Shown: in pieces, positions 12,201 through 25,433 of the stretch
Numbering within the stretch: the stretch's first letter is position 1
How the letters are laid out: every line of letters begins with the position of its first letter
Source of the DNA: Auriscalpium vulgare
Taxonomy: Eukaryota > Basidiomycota > Agaricomycetes > Russulales > Auriscalpiaceae
NCBI GenBank assembly: GCA_019915015.1
Contig: JAHBBC010000005.1
Span: forward strand, 868,001 to 932,000
Length of the DNA: 64,000 nt
Direction: 5' to 3'
The notes under the pieces: model-generated
What the model was told of the DNA's origin: nothing
The model's database searches: none
Seen by the model: only the letters and a program-made list of their open reading frames with translations
Made by a program: the position numbers and the translations under genes

Positions 12201-13980
12201 AATTCCGGCGGACGAAAGCTTGGGCGATGCTTTTTGGTGCACGGCCGACATGAATAGTATCCTTCGCGACCTGACGTCAATAGTAGGCGATCAGATGAGG
12301 TGCGATATTTCACTGATTTCGTGGCGCAGCCTGAAAGACAGAGGGAAAGCAATGGAGGTTGGGGCTCACGCCTGACCGGGACCAGTGAACAGTCTAGGTC
12401 ACCCGACAACATGTCTACAACCTCAGTCAGCTCAACGACAAGCTAGTCGATCAAACGCTGAAGGCGTCAAGAACACTCGTCGCCGAGCGTGATTTGGAGG
12501 TCGGCAAGATTCCCGCTCAGCGGCAACGACGGCTAGGATCCGCCACGCGTCATGACTGCGATACTGTCTGTACCTGTGAGTTGACAGTTCCGCTGCACCA
12601 TTGGGAACGCGGCCATATGCGTTTAACATTCTGTCACCGACATTAAATGGAATAGACGGTTCGTTTGACCGATCATGTTCAAATGCATGCTATCAAGATA
12701 AGAGTCGAGCAGTCGATGGCAGGGGCAAGGTGATATATCGCCCCTGTGTAACAGCGCGTACGACCAGTGGCGGTGGCGTATTGCATTGAGGAGATATAAT
12801 GCCGAGGCATCAGGGGAACCGCTGTCGTAAGTGTTGGGCGCGAAGGCTATGGAGGTCTACGTTTGTGTCAGGGTATGCGTTCACCATGGTCAACACTTAC
12901 ACATGCGCATCGTGCTGCACAAGCCGTAATTGTCACGGCTATGGAGCAAGCCACCATCCCGAATGTACTCAGTACCTTGGAGCACGCATGCTGCGCGCGA
13001 AAGAAGAAACGCATGACACAGTAGCATGCAGTGTAGTCTGTGAACGTGACAGAAGAACACGGTCTCTCCATGTGGCAACTCAACAGATTCACCTCCGTTC
13101 CCGGAGACAGATTCCATGTCATCGTTCTCGTGCGTCACGCGTCCGCGTCATCTTTGCTCCGAGCTGTCGCGCTTCGGCCGTCGATGCATAGGAGGTTGCT
13201 TCTTCGTGCGTAAAGACACAGAAACATTATTCTGTTCCCATTCACATCGATAGCACTTGATCCTGAATTCCGTTTGATGCAGGAATCGTGCGAAAGGAGT
13301 TGCAGACACACGTGCATGAAGTGGCAACTTGGCACACAGCCAGAACGAGCCGCCTATCTGTCTGTTTCCGATCCAAACATGACTTCATCACGACCGCGTT
13401 ACATACCGATGGGCCAGCATCGTGCCCAGCGCGGATCATGGATGGGGACAGTCGCGAGTCGCACTGGTATTGATAGACATCGCTGAAGGAGCGTCCGTTG
13501 GTGCAGCTGTACAGGAAGATCAAGTACGAAAGGTCGAGGTCGAATTCCCGCACGAACCACAGAGAATGACGACCGATACGCCGTGGGTAGTCAAATCCAG
13601 TGTAAACGGACAGCTGGTGTGCAGCGCATGATTTCCGCACCGCTATTGTTTGCCACAGCAAACGTATAATGCTCGGGGCAAGGCGGCGCGCCACGGACAC
13701 AAAGGAAGAGGGTCGCAAGAAGCTGAGAGCGGCAGCATAAACGGTGCCGCACGAGGGTGTGGCTGTTTGAGCACGACACGAGACAGAGGCAACCATGAGC
13801 AGGCGGCTCGGACAATGTTCCAAGTTGTGATCGTGTGGATGTGGACGAGTCGGACGAGAAGGGCGGTGTCTGAAATTGTGGCATTGGCGCCTTGTGCAGC
13901 TTGCAGTTGCACTGGCAGGCGTCACACTTGTTGTTCTCTCCCTAGCCTCTCCTCCCCCTTCCTCGCCGCCGCCGACCGCG
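9221..13980. other. 4.8-kb divergent intergenic region without recognisable genes
   Basis: The minus-strand Zn2Cys6 gene and plus-strand CDC4 point away from each other across this space. Frames of up to about 227 codons occur on both strands (for example 13242-13925 minus, 9412-9948 plus). They are Arg/Ser/Cys-rich, show no domain or exon chain and look like chance frames. The segment nearest 9220 is purine-rich and GC-rich and is probably promoter/5' leader. I could not identify transposon ends or RNA genes here. Confidence 0.4.
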
Positions 13981-16780
13981 ATGAGCGCGCATCAACGGCC
14001 GTCGCTGCTCCTTGCTCCGTCCATCAACACGACCACGTATGCTCCCTATTCATCGCTCTAGCGGGCCACGACTGACGCGTTCCATAGGGTCGTCACTACC
14101 ACCACTACTACGACTACCTACGCGCCGATTCCCCTACCATCGCTCCCACCACCGCCAGCTCCCAAGGACACGCAGAAATATCCTCTTCTCAACGCGGAGC
14201 TACCGCCGTCGCTCCGCCAGTTTCCTCTCGTCTTTCCCAATGGCGCCAGGGCTACCTTTGCTACTTCAGAAGATGGCAGCGACGCGATCCAGGAGGGGGA
14301 GTACGTCGGCGGTAAGGGTTGGCATATGGTCAAGCCTGACGAGGCTGCGGGTCCCTCCAAGCCGGTCGGGTTGGTGGAAGCCGTTGAGCGGTATGGGAGG
14401 AAGAGATCCTACTCTGTTGAAGGCATGATGGAAGGGGTCGAGACGGCCATGGAAGTGGGTAAGCATACGCCTCCGCCTAGGAAGAAAGCCAAAGCAGCCC
14501 CGCCCCTGCCCAAGCTTTCGACTGTCAGCGCAGCAGCACCTCCATCACCACTACCCTCGCCCCACGGTTCACCTCCACCACAGAACATATGGCCTTCGGC
14601 CCCTCCTAGCGGTGCCTCTTCTCCCCAACCGCAGCTTCCAATACAACCTGATGCTGCTCTGGCGTCGCTGATGTCGCTTCCTTCCCTCGTTTCGCATTTC
14701 GCCAGTCTTCCCGCCGCGCTGCAATCGCATGTCCTCATCACCCTCTTACGACATTCACCCCTACCAGTGCTGCGTACGCTCCACTCGGTGTTGACGCCCA
14801 CGCTAGCCCGCGACTTCCTCACTCTCCTTCCTCCCGAACTCGTCTCGCATATACTCAGCTTCCTCCCATTCGAGTGCATTGCTCGAGCGTCAAGGGTCTC
14901 GAAGTCCTGGCGAAATATCATTGATCAAGACCCTATCCTCTGGCGAGACCTTCTTCGTTCTGAACGACTCTGGTTCGGTTGGGATTCTGAACGGGCGTTT
15001 GCTGAGGCTCTCGTGCGCCGGCGGCGCAGGATCAATATTCCAAGTCCATCCAGCTTACCCCTTTCAAATCCTTACAAGGTGCTGTTCAAGTCAAGGTTCC
15101 TGACGCGGAATCGATGGATTACGAACCACGAGCCAAAGCATCTCGCCTTCCCAGCGCATGGACGCTCTGTCGTTACATGCCTGCTCTTGTCGCGGGGCCG
15201 AATCATCTCTGCATCTGACGATCATTCCATCCACGTCTACTCCCCTGTCACCGGCCAGCTGCTGAGGTCACTAGGGGGGCACGAGGGTGGAGTCTGGGCT
15301 CTGGCAGCGACCAAAGACACACTGGTGAGCGGTTCAACGGACCGTACGGTACGCATCTGGGATCTCTCAACTGGCCGTTGCACCCACATATTCGGTGGGC
15401 ACACGAGTACGGTCCGCTGCTTGGCTATTGTCAAGCCCGAATGGGTGAATGTCGAAGGCGATAACGGAGTTGTCCGGAAGGAAAAGTGGCCAAAGCGACC
15501 TGTCATCGTCACAGGCAGCCGAGACCACTCTTTGAGGGTATGGACCTTACCTCGTCCTGGGGAGCCCGAATATCGGTGTTACGGCGCCGACGAGACAGAC
15601 ATCGATCCAGCCGATGTACGTTGCAGCTTGTTCTGGGTGTAATCTAGTGCCTAAATTTCGCATATAGGAGGACGTCGACGACAATCCCTACCACAAGCTA
15701 CACCTGGAAGGCCATGACCATGCCGTACGCGCTCTTGCCGCTCGAGGTCGGACACTTGTATCGGGGAGCTATGACTCAACAGTGCGCGTCTGGGATATCA
15801 TCACAGGCGCGTGCAAGTGGGTTCTCGTGGGGCATACGCAGAAAGGTATGCCTGTCTGCAGGCAACATCGTAAGCCTCACAGCGTTAACAACTTTGCAGT
15901 TTACAGCGTTGTCCTCGACTCCGTTCGCAACCAGGCATGCTCTGGTTCGATGGATGGCACTGTCCGTGTGTGGAATCTGCAAACGGGGGAATGTCAGCAC
16001 ACGTTGACGGGCCACACGTCGCTGGTGGGCCTCCTGGGACTGTCACCTTCGCACCTTGTCTCTGCTGCAGCCGACTCTACCCTTCGCATCTGGGATCCCG
16101 ATTCTGGGGAGGTGCGACACATGCTGGCAGCGCATGTCGGTGCCATCACGTGCTTCCAGCATGACGAGTTCAAGGTTCTCAGCGGGTCTGATGGCACGTT
16201 GAAGATGTGGGACGTGCGGGACGGGACCATCGTGCGGGACCTATTGACGAACATCATCGGCGTCTGGCAGGTGGTGTTTGAAGGTCGGTGGTGCGTCGCC
16301 GCCAGCAATCGACCCGATGCAACCGTTTTGGACGTGTGGGATTTCGGCAACGGTGAAGAGGACGAGGATTGGGTTGGGGAGCCGGCCGGAGGTATCTATG
16401 ACGAGGATATGACCGAGGACGAGGACGAGGAGATGGAGCAGGCCGACGCTGACGCTATGGATCAGGACTTAGACCTTGATCCATCCGACGGCGACGGCGA
16501 CCTGGGCGATGAAGGCGTACCGTTCGCGGACGCTATAGATGACGACTCATACGTCGAGCAGGAAACAGAATGGCCGCAATCGCAGGAACCCATCGCGGCT
16601 GGTCCTTCACACCGTACATCCTCCGTCGGCCGCCCTTCACGGCAGGCAGCGTCTAGCTACGTTAAGGGTCGCAACGTTGGCCCCTCATCGTCGACGGCGG
16701 GGCGTCTTCGCGCGTTGCCGATAAACGACGAGACGCCCACTCGACCCCGCATGAGGCCCGTGGGCGGTCGCAGGCGGTAG
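13981..16780 (+). CDS. CDC4: Cdc4-type F-box/WD40 substrate receptor of SCF ubiquitin ligase
   Basis: The first exon starts at ATG 13981 and ends in a Thr-rich stretch. A ~50-nt intron (gtatgc...catag) joins it to the 14088-15614 exon, and two more introns follow near 15615-15667 and 15846-15899. Order of domains: Pro/Thr-rich N-terminus, basic PPRKKAK motif (possible nuclear signal), F-box (LLPPELVSHILSFLPFECIA ... DPILWRDLL, about 14820-14960), then at least seven WD40 repeats with recurring SGS.D.TVR(I/V)W signatures to about 16350. The C-terminal tail is very acidic (runs of Asp/Glu) and then Ser/Arg-rich. The F-box binds Skp1 and the WD40 propeller binds phosphodegrons, so the protein should control cell-cycle proteolysis as Cdc4/Fbw7 does. 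Confidence 0.9.
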
Positions 16781-18092
16781 CTGTTGGGCGGTGATATACC
16801 CACACGAGCTATACTCTATCCACCTGGAAGTTGTCTCCATCCTTTTGTTTTGTCGAGTTATCGCGATGTGCTTGTTGTTCCTAAGTTAGCTACTCGTTTG
16901 TCGCGCTCTTGTTTCATAACTTAGTGCTATTCATGATGTATTTCTGGCATCTCAATGAACATTGTTTGATAAATCTTACTCATCATTTTTTGTCGTATGT
17001 TGTTTAGTTGCAAAATCGAGCGATGACACATCGAGCCCACCCGGAGATTATTGCTCCAATGTACATGTGAAATGACCTAAACATATACAGTAGATCACGT
17101 ACACTTAATGATATGGGGAACACTCATCCTGCCTGCGGCCGCCGTCGTCGTCGTCGGATGAGAAATTCGGAGGCGCTGCTTGCGTGAGACTGCCAGGCGC
17201 TAAGATTGTTGGTGTATTTTATTGACGATAAGTAGAAGCAAACCTCCGGCTCCATGAGATGGGGTCATGGACAATCGCCGACGCGGACTCTCATGGCCCT
17301 GGCGCATACGTCAAAGACCGCACAAAAAGACATAAGGGAACCTTAGCTGATGGAAATGCACCGGTCACAGGACCGTGACGGCCCCGATGCTAGCAATACC
17401 GACTCGGAACACCTCGAAGTTTGCGCAATGGAAGCTGCATGAGATCTGAGACGCCGTCCACCTATCCACGGAGCAGGCGGCAGAATCCGTGATCGCGACT
17501 TGGCCCCCCTGGCGGGTCCCCCTTACCTCTGGACGCGATGCGCCGAAGGAAGGTCGGCGTCTGCACAGTCGAATCCATCAGCTGCGGCAGTACGGCCAGC
17601 TGGCAAGACGTCTTCCTGAGTCTGGCCATACAAATCGACCGTGACACGCTGAACATGACAGAGGAAAGAGGGGTGTCTGTATGCAGCGGCAGCAGCATGA
17701 GAGCATGACCCACGACGGTGGCACACGCCGGGTACAATCAGACAAACGCTATCGCTTCGAGACCCTGTTCGGTTTCATATACAGTCAAAGGATAGATAGA
17801 AGCTGCGTTCCTCGACATACATGCGCGCCGACGAAGGGCAGTGACAGGCGAGCGCCTCAACGCTTTAACGTGTCCGAGGACTGTCGCCTGCTACCACGGT
17901 TGGACTTAGCCTTGGACTAGCCATGACGGAGCTGACTGACCATGTTCGGGTGATGGCTCTCTCCCGCCCCTAAATACAGCGACCGTCCTTGTAAGGATGG
18001 ACTTCTTGCACGGACAAACGAGGGGAATATGTCTACCCGGTCGTCGGTCGTCACTGGCATTCACATTTTGTACAGTGAGTGAGAAAGAACGT
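16781..18092. other. Intergenic, no gene recognised
   Basis: This is the 3' side of CDC4 (A/T-rich) and the 3' side of the convergent cyclophilin gene. Only short frames are present, none with a family signature. Confidence 0.4.
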
Positions 18093-18834
18093 CTACAACA
18101 CTCGAGCCTTGTGTATCTTGACATCTTCACGTGGTCTGTTTCGAAGTTCTTTAGCCGACGATTCTCCTCAGACAAAGTTTATACATACCGATCCTGAGCG
18201 TCTACAGCCACAGCTCCCAGGCGTTGCAGAACACGCATTCCCGAACTCACGCGTCCAAATATTGTATGTTTATTGTCTAGGTACGGCGTAGGGGCGAGAG
18301 TTAGGAAGAATTGCGAACCTGTATATGGTAATGAGAACTGCTGTACCAGGGGGTGAAGAGGGAAGAACTCACCATTAGTATTAGGGCCCGAATTCGCCAT
18401 GGCCAGGATGCCCGCCCCCGTGAACCTTAGTTCAGGATGGATCTCGTCTTCGCTGTGAGGAATTTGAATAGCGCGCATCAAAAAGGCATCAATGTGACCC
18501 ACAACTTTTGCCCATAGATGCTCGTCCCGCCTTTCCCTGTGCCCGTCGGGTCTCCGCCTTGCACCATGAAATCCTTCGGATGGGGAATCAAAGAAATGTA
18601 TGACCAAAGAGGGCGGCAACTCACAGCTATGATACGATGAAACACGATGCCGTTGTAGTAGCCACGCTTTGCCAGCTCTGCAAAGTTCTCGCATGTCTGG
18701 GAAGCCCAGCAGTGAGCGATATGGCGGATTGTGGCGAGATGACCGGGACATACCCTGGGTGCATGGTCCCAGTAAAGCTCTAGCTGAACATCGCCCAGGC
18801 TAGTTTCGAGAACAACGGAGTCCGGCGGAGGCAT
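18093..18834 (-). CDS. Cyclophilin, PPIL1-type peptidyl-prolyl isomerase
   Basis: The minus-strand exon chain from ATG 18834 reads as a ~160-residue single-domain cyclophilin: [88 protein letters not shown] last small exon supplies [13 protein letters not shown] with TAG at 18093-18095. Catalytic residues are visible as Arg in FHR and Gln in MVQGGDP. The short N-terminus and the [13 protein letters not shown] loop are typical of the spliceosome-associated PPIL1 class rather than CypA. Expected role: proline isomerisation on nuclear/spliceosomal partners. The start is 151 bp from the divergent DTD start. Confidence 0.9.
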
Positions 18835-18985
18835 GGATCTGCAAACTGGTGGGAGGGAACCTCAGGGTGGCTGCGGCGCCAGTGGACTTCGCGGCCCGCT
18901 CGGCGTCCGCGTCGTGCCCAGACTCGTCAACCGTATTGCGGCGACCGTGTCCCGTCCGTCCCTTTCCAAGCCCCATTGACATGAG
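18835..18985. promoter_or_regulatory. Short divergent promoter shared by cyclophilin and DTD genes
   Basis: Only 151 bp separate the two start codons, which point outwards. The segment must hold both core promoters and leaders. It is GC-rich with no obvious TATA box. Confidence 0.6.
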
Positions 18986-19938
18986 ATGAAGGCTGTCGTG
19001 CAACGTGTCCTAACTGCTTCCGTCTCGGGTACCGTCTTATTTCTGGCGTCGGGCTGGCCCGCTGACATCGCGCACGATCATTTGGCAGTCGACAACGAAG
19101 TCGTTTCCCAGATTTCTCGCGGGCTGATGGTGCTCGTGGGCATTGGGTCAGGTCCATCAGCCAGAAAACTTTCTCTTCAGTGAGAAAATCCTGCTGATGA
19201 GCATCGAGACAGATGATACTACCTCCGACATCGACGTCCTGACAAAGAAGATGTAGGAACTCAATTCAACTCTGTTTCCAACCCATGCTTCTTGGCCAAC
19301 TGACCCGACCATTTCCGTTCGCACCCAGCCTGTCCCTGCGGCTATTTCCCGACAACTCCGACAGTATGTGGAAGGCAAGCGTCAAAGATGTGCACGGGGA
19401 GATCCTGTGTGTCTCCCAATTCACTCTTATGGCGAACACCTCGAAGGGTAACAAGCCTGACTTCCACCGCGCGATGGTAGAAGAATCTGCCGTCTCTTTT
19501 TCCCGCACGAACTCACGGTGGCATTCGTTTCAGTCCTCCGACCAGTCACGCACGATGTACGCCTGGTTCCTTGAGAAACTGGGTCAGGCATACGATCCAA
19601 CGAAGATAAAAGGTTTCGGCATCATGCAGGCCCCAATACCCCACAGCTTTATCTTATAACTAATACGCGTCTATGCTCTCAACAGATGGGAAATTTGGTG
19701 CGATGATGAACGTCACTTTGACGAACGAGGTCGGGAAGCCTCCTGCTTTCTAGGCTTGTGACTGATTCTGATGAGAGCCCTCTTCCTTTAGGGCCCTGTT
19801 ACCTTAACTCTGGACTCGCGCAAGTTCGTTTACACCGATCAGAAGACAGCCAAGGTTGGAGAGGTGACAGCACAACATCCTGCGAGCGCCCGCGGCATAG
19901 AGTCATCGAATGCACAGCCTACATCCTCTGCTTCGTAA
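18986..19938 (+). CDS. DTD1: D-aminoacyl-tRNA deacylase (DTD)
   Basis: Exons from ATG 18986 splice to [47 protein letters not shown] and LSLRLFPDN, followed by the diagnostic SQFTLM motif (about 19415). After two further introns comes NE-GPVT at 19790-19810, which corresponds to the conserved C-terminal NxGPVT motif. The Ser-Gln-Phe-Thr and Gly-Pro-Val-Thr motifs form the DTD active site in the known dimeric enzymes. The protein ends with a short extra tail after [10 protein letters not shown], stopping at TAA 19936-19938. The enzyme hydrolyses D-amino acids mischarged on tRNA in the cytosol. Five introns are inferred from frame continuity. Confidence 0.9.
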
Positions 19939-20969
19939 TTCTTCGAATTGATTTCCGAGGAGCCTCATAAGGACGATCTTTCCGTACATTGAGGGATAAG
20001 TACGTCCCCGAGGTGTGTAAACGGACCAAAAGGTTTCGTGTTTGATATAAGAGAATTAGAGATGGGAAGGTTGAGCTCTCTACGCATGCCCTCTCTACGC
20101 ATGCGTCATGTATATTATGGTGGTTAAGAACTGGGGATAATGACGGTTGAGAACTTTGAGTCAGGTATCGCCTACGTTCAGCTGATATTAGCGGCGAAAT
20201 ACGACTTTCGAGCGTCTGAGATACCCTCGTGTCTGCAGTTGGCCCTGCCGGTGACTTGCTCTGGCACACGGAGCCGCGAGTGTCATTCGAAAGCTATACA
20301 GATCACAGTATTCATTGCTTGCCCCTGAGCTCGCCGCAATACTTAGCTGAAGCGCGCAAACATAGTTATGCTGTCCAGAAGGACCGAGACTACAGTCCGT
20401 GAGCGCGCTCGGTAGAGCTTGCTCCTCGGCATTTCCCACAACAAGCCTTCTTCGTACGACAACCGCACGACTGACAGGCGCATCTCCAGCAGATGCCGCC
20501 GCGGCGGAAGGGAAGGCCGCGCGGAAGAAAGGCAAATATCAGCATTACGAGAGGAAGATGTGTCGACGCATGGCTACTACCGCCATAGTTTGTGAGTCAG
20601 CGGCTCTGGCAGCGTTTACGAGACGTTGCGCGGAGTCGGCCCCCTGGAGAGCAAACATGGAGGAAGGCAAGGAGGGATGGGAGACGAGCTAGACAGTGAC
20701 CGGCAGTCCCCGTTTCGGCTCTAAGCGGCAGAAGGCAACGTATTCACATTAACGGCCTTCGGCCACCGCTGTTTATCGGTGCAGGGAGGCTCGAGCGAGG
20801 CAGAGTCCACATTCGAGACATGGGAGGGGGCTCGTCTTCCGGCGGTACGACGCCGTCATACCCATGTCGCCGGGGTTACATTGACTTTGATCAGTGACGG
20901 CAGGGCTGTAGATATCTCCACCGTCTTATTCCCGGAGAAGTGCACCTGATCACAAGCATGGGGCTCAAG
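19939..20969. other. Intergenic, no gene recognised
   Basis: The 3' sides of the DTD gene and the convergent PGS1 gene meet here. A 97-codon frame at 20399-20692 (plus) is Ala/Arg-rich without homology I recognise and is not supported as a gene. A short direct repeat (ctctacgcatgc twice, about 20077-20105) is present. Confidence 0.4.
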
Positions 20970-22807
20970 TCACAGCATCCCACCTACGATACCCACTAAA
21001 ACCTTCGTGCCCACACGAACTGGCCGCTTGTCGCCCCTCCAGGGACCCGCGTGTGCCTGTAGACCATCGACCTCTTGTTTCAATTGGCTCTGGAGGGCTG
21101 GGGAAGAGGTCAGCAGTACGAATGACAACTCTGCGTCGAGACTGGATGAACGTGAGTTGAAGTTCGTGGAGCCAAACAAGGTCAAGATCGGCGCTGATGA
21201 AGGGCTCGGGGACAGCCAGATGCCTAGCAAGACACGTGCAGTCAGGGCGAAGCCTTGCCTAGCAAGCAGTTGTTGAAGTACCTTTGGAATGATAAGTCCA
21301 ACCCTCCCTCCGCCATTCGAAGAGTTGTATGCCCGCGCCAGACGGCTGTTGAAAGTTGGATTCTATCCAGCCGCGGCCAGCGGCCTGCACTGTCGACATG
21401 AAGCGCTTCTCGAGGTACGTATAACCTTCTGGTATCCTGCCTGATATACCCCTGGAGCCCAAGAAACCATTCGCCTGGCACGCGTCAGTTTTACAGTGTG
21501 AGATGAAGACGTCCATGTATCGCACCTCAGGACTTGCACAGATGATGCGTACGTTGGCAGGAGATTGGAGGAGCATCTCCTGGTAAGGGCCATGCAGACC
21601 AAAGTAGCCGCTTGTCAAATCCACGAGGGGAAGTGGGCTCTTGCCAGACGAGCCGCCTGTGTGCGTGTCTTGGGACAAGGTGTCGAACAACAGTTCTAGA
21701 CATCGCTCCTCTTCGCGCACGCCAAACTGCCCAGCCTGTATGACAGGGAATATAAGAGTTTCATCATCGCCCTGTCCGCGTCCGCATGCTATCGTATTCT
21801 GGTTTTGCTCGACATAGCTCTGCTGCAGCTGTGTCAGTGCAAGACCAGCTTGTCGCTCGATGTGGTGAGGGTGCGAAGGGTGTGGCCAATGAAGCTGAGA
21901 TTGAGCTGAGGTATCTGGGGCCTCAGATGGCGCTGGCGGACGAAGCTGGTACGAGAACGACGCCGCCGTCTGTAGAAACGAGAAACAGTAGTCGGCGAAC
22001 TCTGGCGCCTTCGTGAACTGGAGATACCGATCTTGCCGGTCCGTGAAGTAAGACTTGTTGAGATTCGCGCTGAGAGAAATCCACCTTTAGTAAAGATACC
22101 GTCACCAGGCGGGATGGGAGAACCATGGCTCACCCGCTGATCATTATGTCGTCGTCGGCTCCGTAAATCTTGGCATGCCATGTGCCCCAGCCTTCATTGA
22201 ATCGCGGTGGTACGAGCCTCGCCATGAGACCTTTCAACTTTGGGCTGCGGAAGAGGGACACATGTGTCCGAGTGGGGAAGTCGACCAGGAGGGGTGCAAG
22301 CAAGGTCGTAGTCGACGCCGACCCTGGCCGGGTAGAGCGATTCAAGTCCAACTGAAGATAGACATGGAGAGATGGAGTCAAGCGCAGTGCATCATGCAGG
22401 GCATGTACCTGGTCATTGAAGTTTCAGACAAATGAGGCTGCGGGACAGGCCGTGGTTTCTCACCAGCTCAGTTTCCTCAGATCCTATGTACAGCGACGAT
22501 ATGAATATTCGCTTGCGCGCACCCCGAATCATGCTCTAACCAAAGGTCAGCGAGAGACTAGGTGAGATAGTCGTAAGCTCACTAAAAGTGTGTCGTAGAA
22601 GGCGCGCGGCTCGTAGAGAACACGCACTCTGCTGGACGAGACCGAAAAGCATGGCTGGGTCTGAGCCAGAGAAGAGGCGAAACCCTGGATGCTGGGATGC
22701 AGGGACACGCCGTGGAAGCTACGAGAGCGCAGCTGAGTGCTCTGAAAGAGGGCGAAGGACAGCAAGGGCAGACATTGTCGCCTGCACTGGGCCAACAACG
22801 CCAGCAT
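20970..22807 (-). CDS. PGS1: CDP-diacylglycerol-glycerol-3-phosphate phosphatidyltransferase (mitochondrial PGP synthase)
   Basis: The exon chain from ATG 22807 begins with an Arg/Leu/Ser-rich presequence-like N-terminus, then SLHPSIQGFASSLAQTQP. Two phospholipase-D-type HKD motifs are visible. The first is WHAKIYGADDDIMISGANLN (split by an intron near 22130). The second is GWTYHSKGI followed, after an intron, by TLFGSTNFNSRSSSLDAELSF near 21150-21210. The second domain is preceded by a GYFGLHGPY ... VRIICASPEANGFLGS segment typical of Pgs1. The C-terminus ends VLVGIVGGML at 20970. The enzyme makes phosphatidylglycerophosphate, the committed step to cardiolipin, in mitochondria. It is divergent from the RING-protein gene 211 bp away. 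Confidence 0.88.
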
Positions 22808-23018
22808 GAACTCGGAGACTCACTAGAGGGAGTTGAAGCGAGGGTTCCAGAGTTGCCAGCACGGCGCCGGGCGGGCCGCGGCTGTTGCTCGCGTCATAAG
22901 CCCAGAGTGATCCCGCCACACTCCGAGTCCCTCCCGCCACGCTTCACCTTTGCCGCCTCGCGCACCCCGCCCGCTGATAGTCGCGTCAGCGCTGGCTCGC
23001 TGCTGACCGTGCGACGCA

Positions 23019-25433
23019 ATGAGCGACTCTGCATCTGTGGCGACCGCCAGCGACCTCACCAATTCCACCCAGGACGGCTCTTGGTCATTCAACGTCTCCT
23101 TCAGCCTCAACTTCGGCTCCCTCCTCCAGTATCCCTCGCGTTTAATCGAGCACCTGCGCAAGCTCGATGACATGGCTGTGCGGAGCGACGAGTCACATAC
23201 ATCCGCCTTGTCATCCAATGGCGCGCTAGCTCGCAGGATGCGCGGCGAAGCGGGGCCACCACCACCAGCGGGCTTCACACCGATGCCGGGGCCATGGTCT
23301 TTCTTTGCTTCAGGATATGCTGTTACTCTCTTTGCGATGGTGCGCCTTTGGTTTGAGCATGTGGTCATGCTGTTGGCTTATGCGGCTACAGGCCCTTCTC
23401 CTCAACCGCATTCAGCATATCGTAGTCCCGTCCCGCCACCCCTCCTCCTACCTGCATGATCATCATCACCAGGGTCGATTCTCCTTCCTGCGATTTATCT
23501 ATCCAACTCTTTTTCCGATAGACCTCTCCTCCACACTCTCTCGTGCGCTGTTCCGCATACCAAGCCTTTACTTCATCTACAAGGCTCTCGCATTGTGGTT
23601 GGTCATTCTGCTTCAAGGGACCGACTACTTCCCTTCGACATCATGGGACTTCCTCCAGAACCTGGGCGCATGGACTGCAGTAAAGGACATGGAAGAAATA
23701 TGCTGGTTTACGCTCATGGCTGTTTGTGGTGCTTTGTGCATCGGCGCCCTCACACGAGGCCTCGAAGGCATAGGATCAAGCAATACCTCGCCATTCCATC
23801 TGGTGCGTCAATGCGGTAAACGCGCGAGCACACGAATTGTGCATCTGATCGCTGCTTCAGTTCGGCTACGCATTCCTTTTACACCTATACTCCTCCCCCA
23901 TCACGCACACTTTGAAACCGGAGGGCCTCCCCACACGCCCTGACGTACATGTCAGCATCGCCATTATATTGCCACTTCTTCAGGTCTGCTCCTTCCTGAC
24001 AATCATTATATGACGTCCTCTGACCTATCGAACAGCTTGCAATCATCCATACTTTAGGCGTCAAGCGCACCTGGTCTCGACAGCGCCTGATACCCACCAC
24101 AATCTGCGGACTTCTGACCCTTGGCCACTTCCACTACGTCCTTTGGACGTCCCCGTCCTCATATCCGCTTGTCAACTATACTGCCTGCATCTTCGAGTCC
24201 TTCTTGGTTGTCGTAACATGCCTCGCATTCTTCCTCAACTCTATTACCCAGCTACTCCTAGAGGGCGCTATCACGCGACCTTTCTTTGGCCACGCCGACA
24301 CTCTGATGCCCAAGCTGGATGAGGACTTCTCCATTGTTCTTCTCCGCCTGGGCACAGCCAGTCTTGAAGCAACTAATGTTGCCGGTTTGGGCAATGAGGT
24401 GTCCGGCGTACCTCTCTCGAAGGCTTCTGACGCGACAATTGCGGTATATGGGGAAGTACAGATGAGTCGCGCCGGCGTCACGTCAGTATCGCATCCTGCC
24501 AATGTATCGGGGAAACGAGCACGAGGACGTGACGGGTTTGGCAACGAGATACGCACTGTGCGGGTGACCAGCACCCCGACTGACTCGTGGCCAGATGCAG
24601 TGTGGTATCGAGAGGCCAGGAGGTTCGCGGAGATTCTCTGGAGGTTGGTCAAGGGATATGCCGTCCTAGCATGGCGTCTCGTGAGGCGAGAGCCTAGTCG
24701 TTTACGGCCAACCCTACCACCCATGCCCGCTTCTCCATCGGATGCGCGACCCAACCAAGACCACGATGCCGTCTATCAGCGATTCCTCGCTGGCGAGACG
24801 GTTAGCGACGATGAAGACGACGACTTTGATCCGAGGCATGCGTCGCACCTTCCCGAGCATCACGACACAGACGTGGAGTCCGCAGAAGAGGAAGACGACG
24901 GCGGCATCGACACTGCGGGTTTATACGCAGACCTGTCAGTGACAGCAGCCTCGGGTGCATCGGCGCCACTCCTTTTGGCGCACATGACAGACACATCCTC
25001 TTCGCCTTTAACACGGCGCCGCTACTCGACACTATTAGCGCAACCCGTGCAAAGTAGGGACGAGGAGGGCGAGTGGGCACAGTTTGTGGAACATCGGCGG
25101 GTCGTCGCTAGTGCGAGTGATAAAGCACGCGAGGACGACGAGCGCAGGCGAAATTGCGTGATTTGCACCGTAGAGGAGAGGCAGATCATATGCTGGCCAT
25201 GTCGGTAAGCCTCGCTTATTCATCGTCTCTTGTACCACTCTCCGATCTTCTCAGGTGTCTCGCATTATGTGATGACTGTCGTGAAAACCTCGCGTCGCGC
25301 TTCTCAGCCTCGAGGCACACTTGCCCGTGCTGTCGTCAAGCGTACGTTTTGCGCGTTCATTCCTTGCTAACGATGTACTGACCGGCGCATCGATGACAGG
25401 GTGGAGGGATTCTCCAGGATATACATCCCTTGA
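23019..25433 (+). CDS. Multi-pass membrane RING-finger protein (Asi1/Asi3-like E3 candidate)
   Basis: The ATG at 23019 opens a Ser/Asn/Thr-rich N-terminus. At least four hydrophobic segments follow (around 23310-23420, 23560-23640, 23700-23750 and 23960-24240), joined by short introns. A long acidic hinge (EDDDFDP, EEEDDGG) leads to a C-terminal RING: CVICTVEERQIICWPCRCLALCDDCRENL ... HTCPCCRQ, followed by a short VEGFSRIYIP tail with TGA at 25431-25433. The tail and RING spacing match the inner-nuclear-membrane Asi-complex/RING family, so a membrane-bound ubiquitin ligase for protein quality control is inferred. The catalytic Cys ligands all appear present. Exon borders in the middle are approximate. 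Confidence 0.82.

Noticed and set aside
12868..13138. Small cysteine-rich secreted protein on the minus strand
   Set aside because: Two overlapping frames look weakly hydrophobic, but there is no clear signal peptide, splice pattern or conserved spacing.
13242..13925. 227-codon minus-strand frame
   Set aside because: Arg/Ser/Cys-rich with no domain, no splice-supported partners and no codon-level sign of a gene; likely chance in GC-rich DNA.
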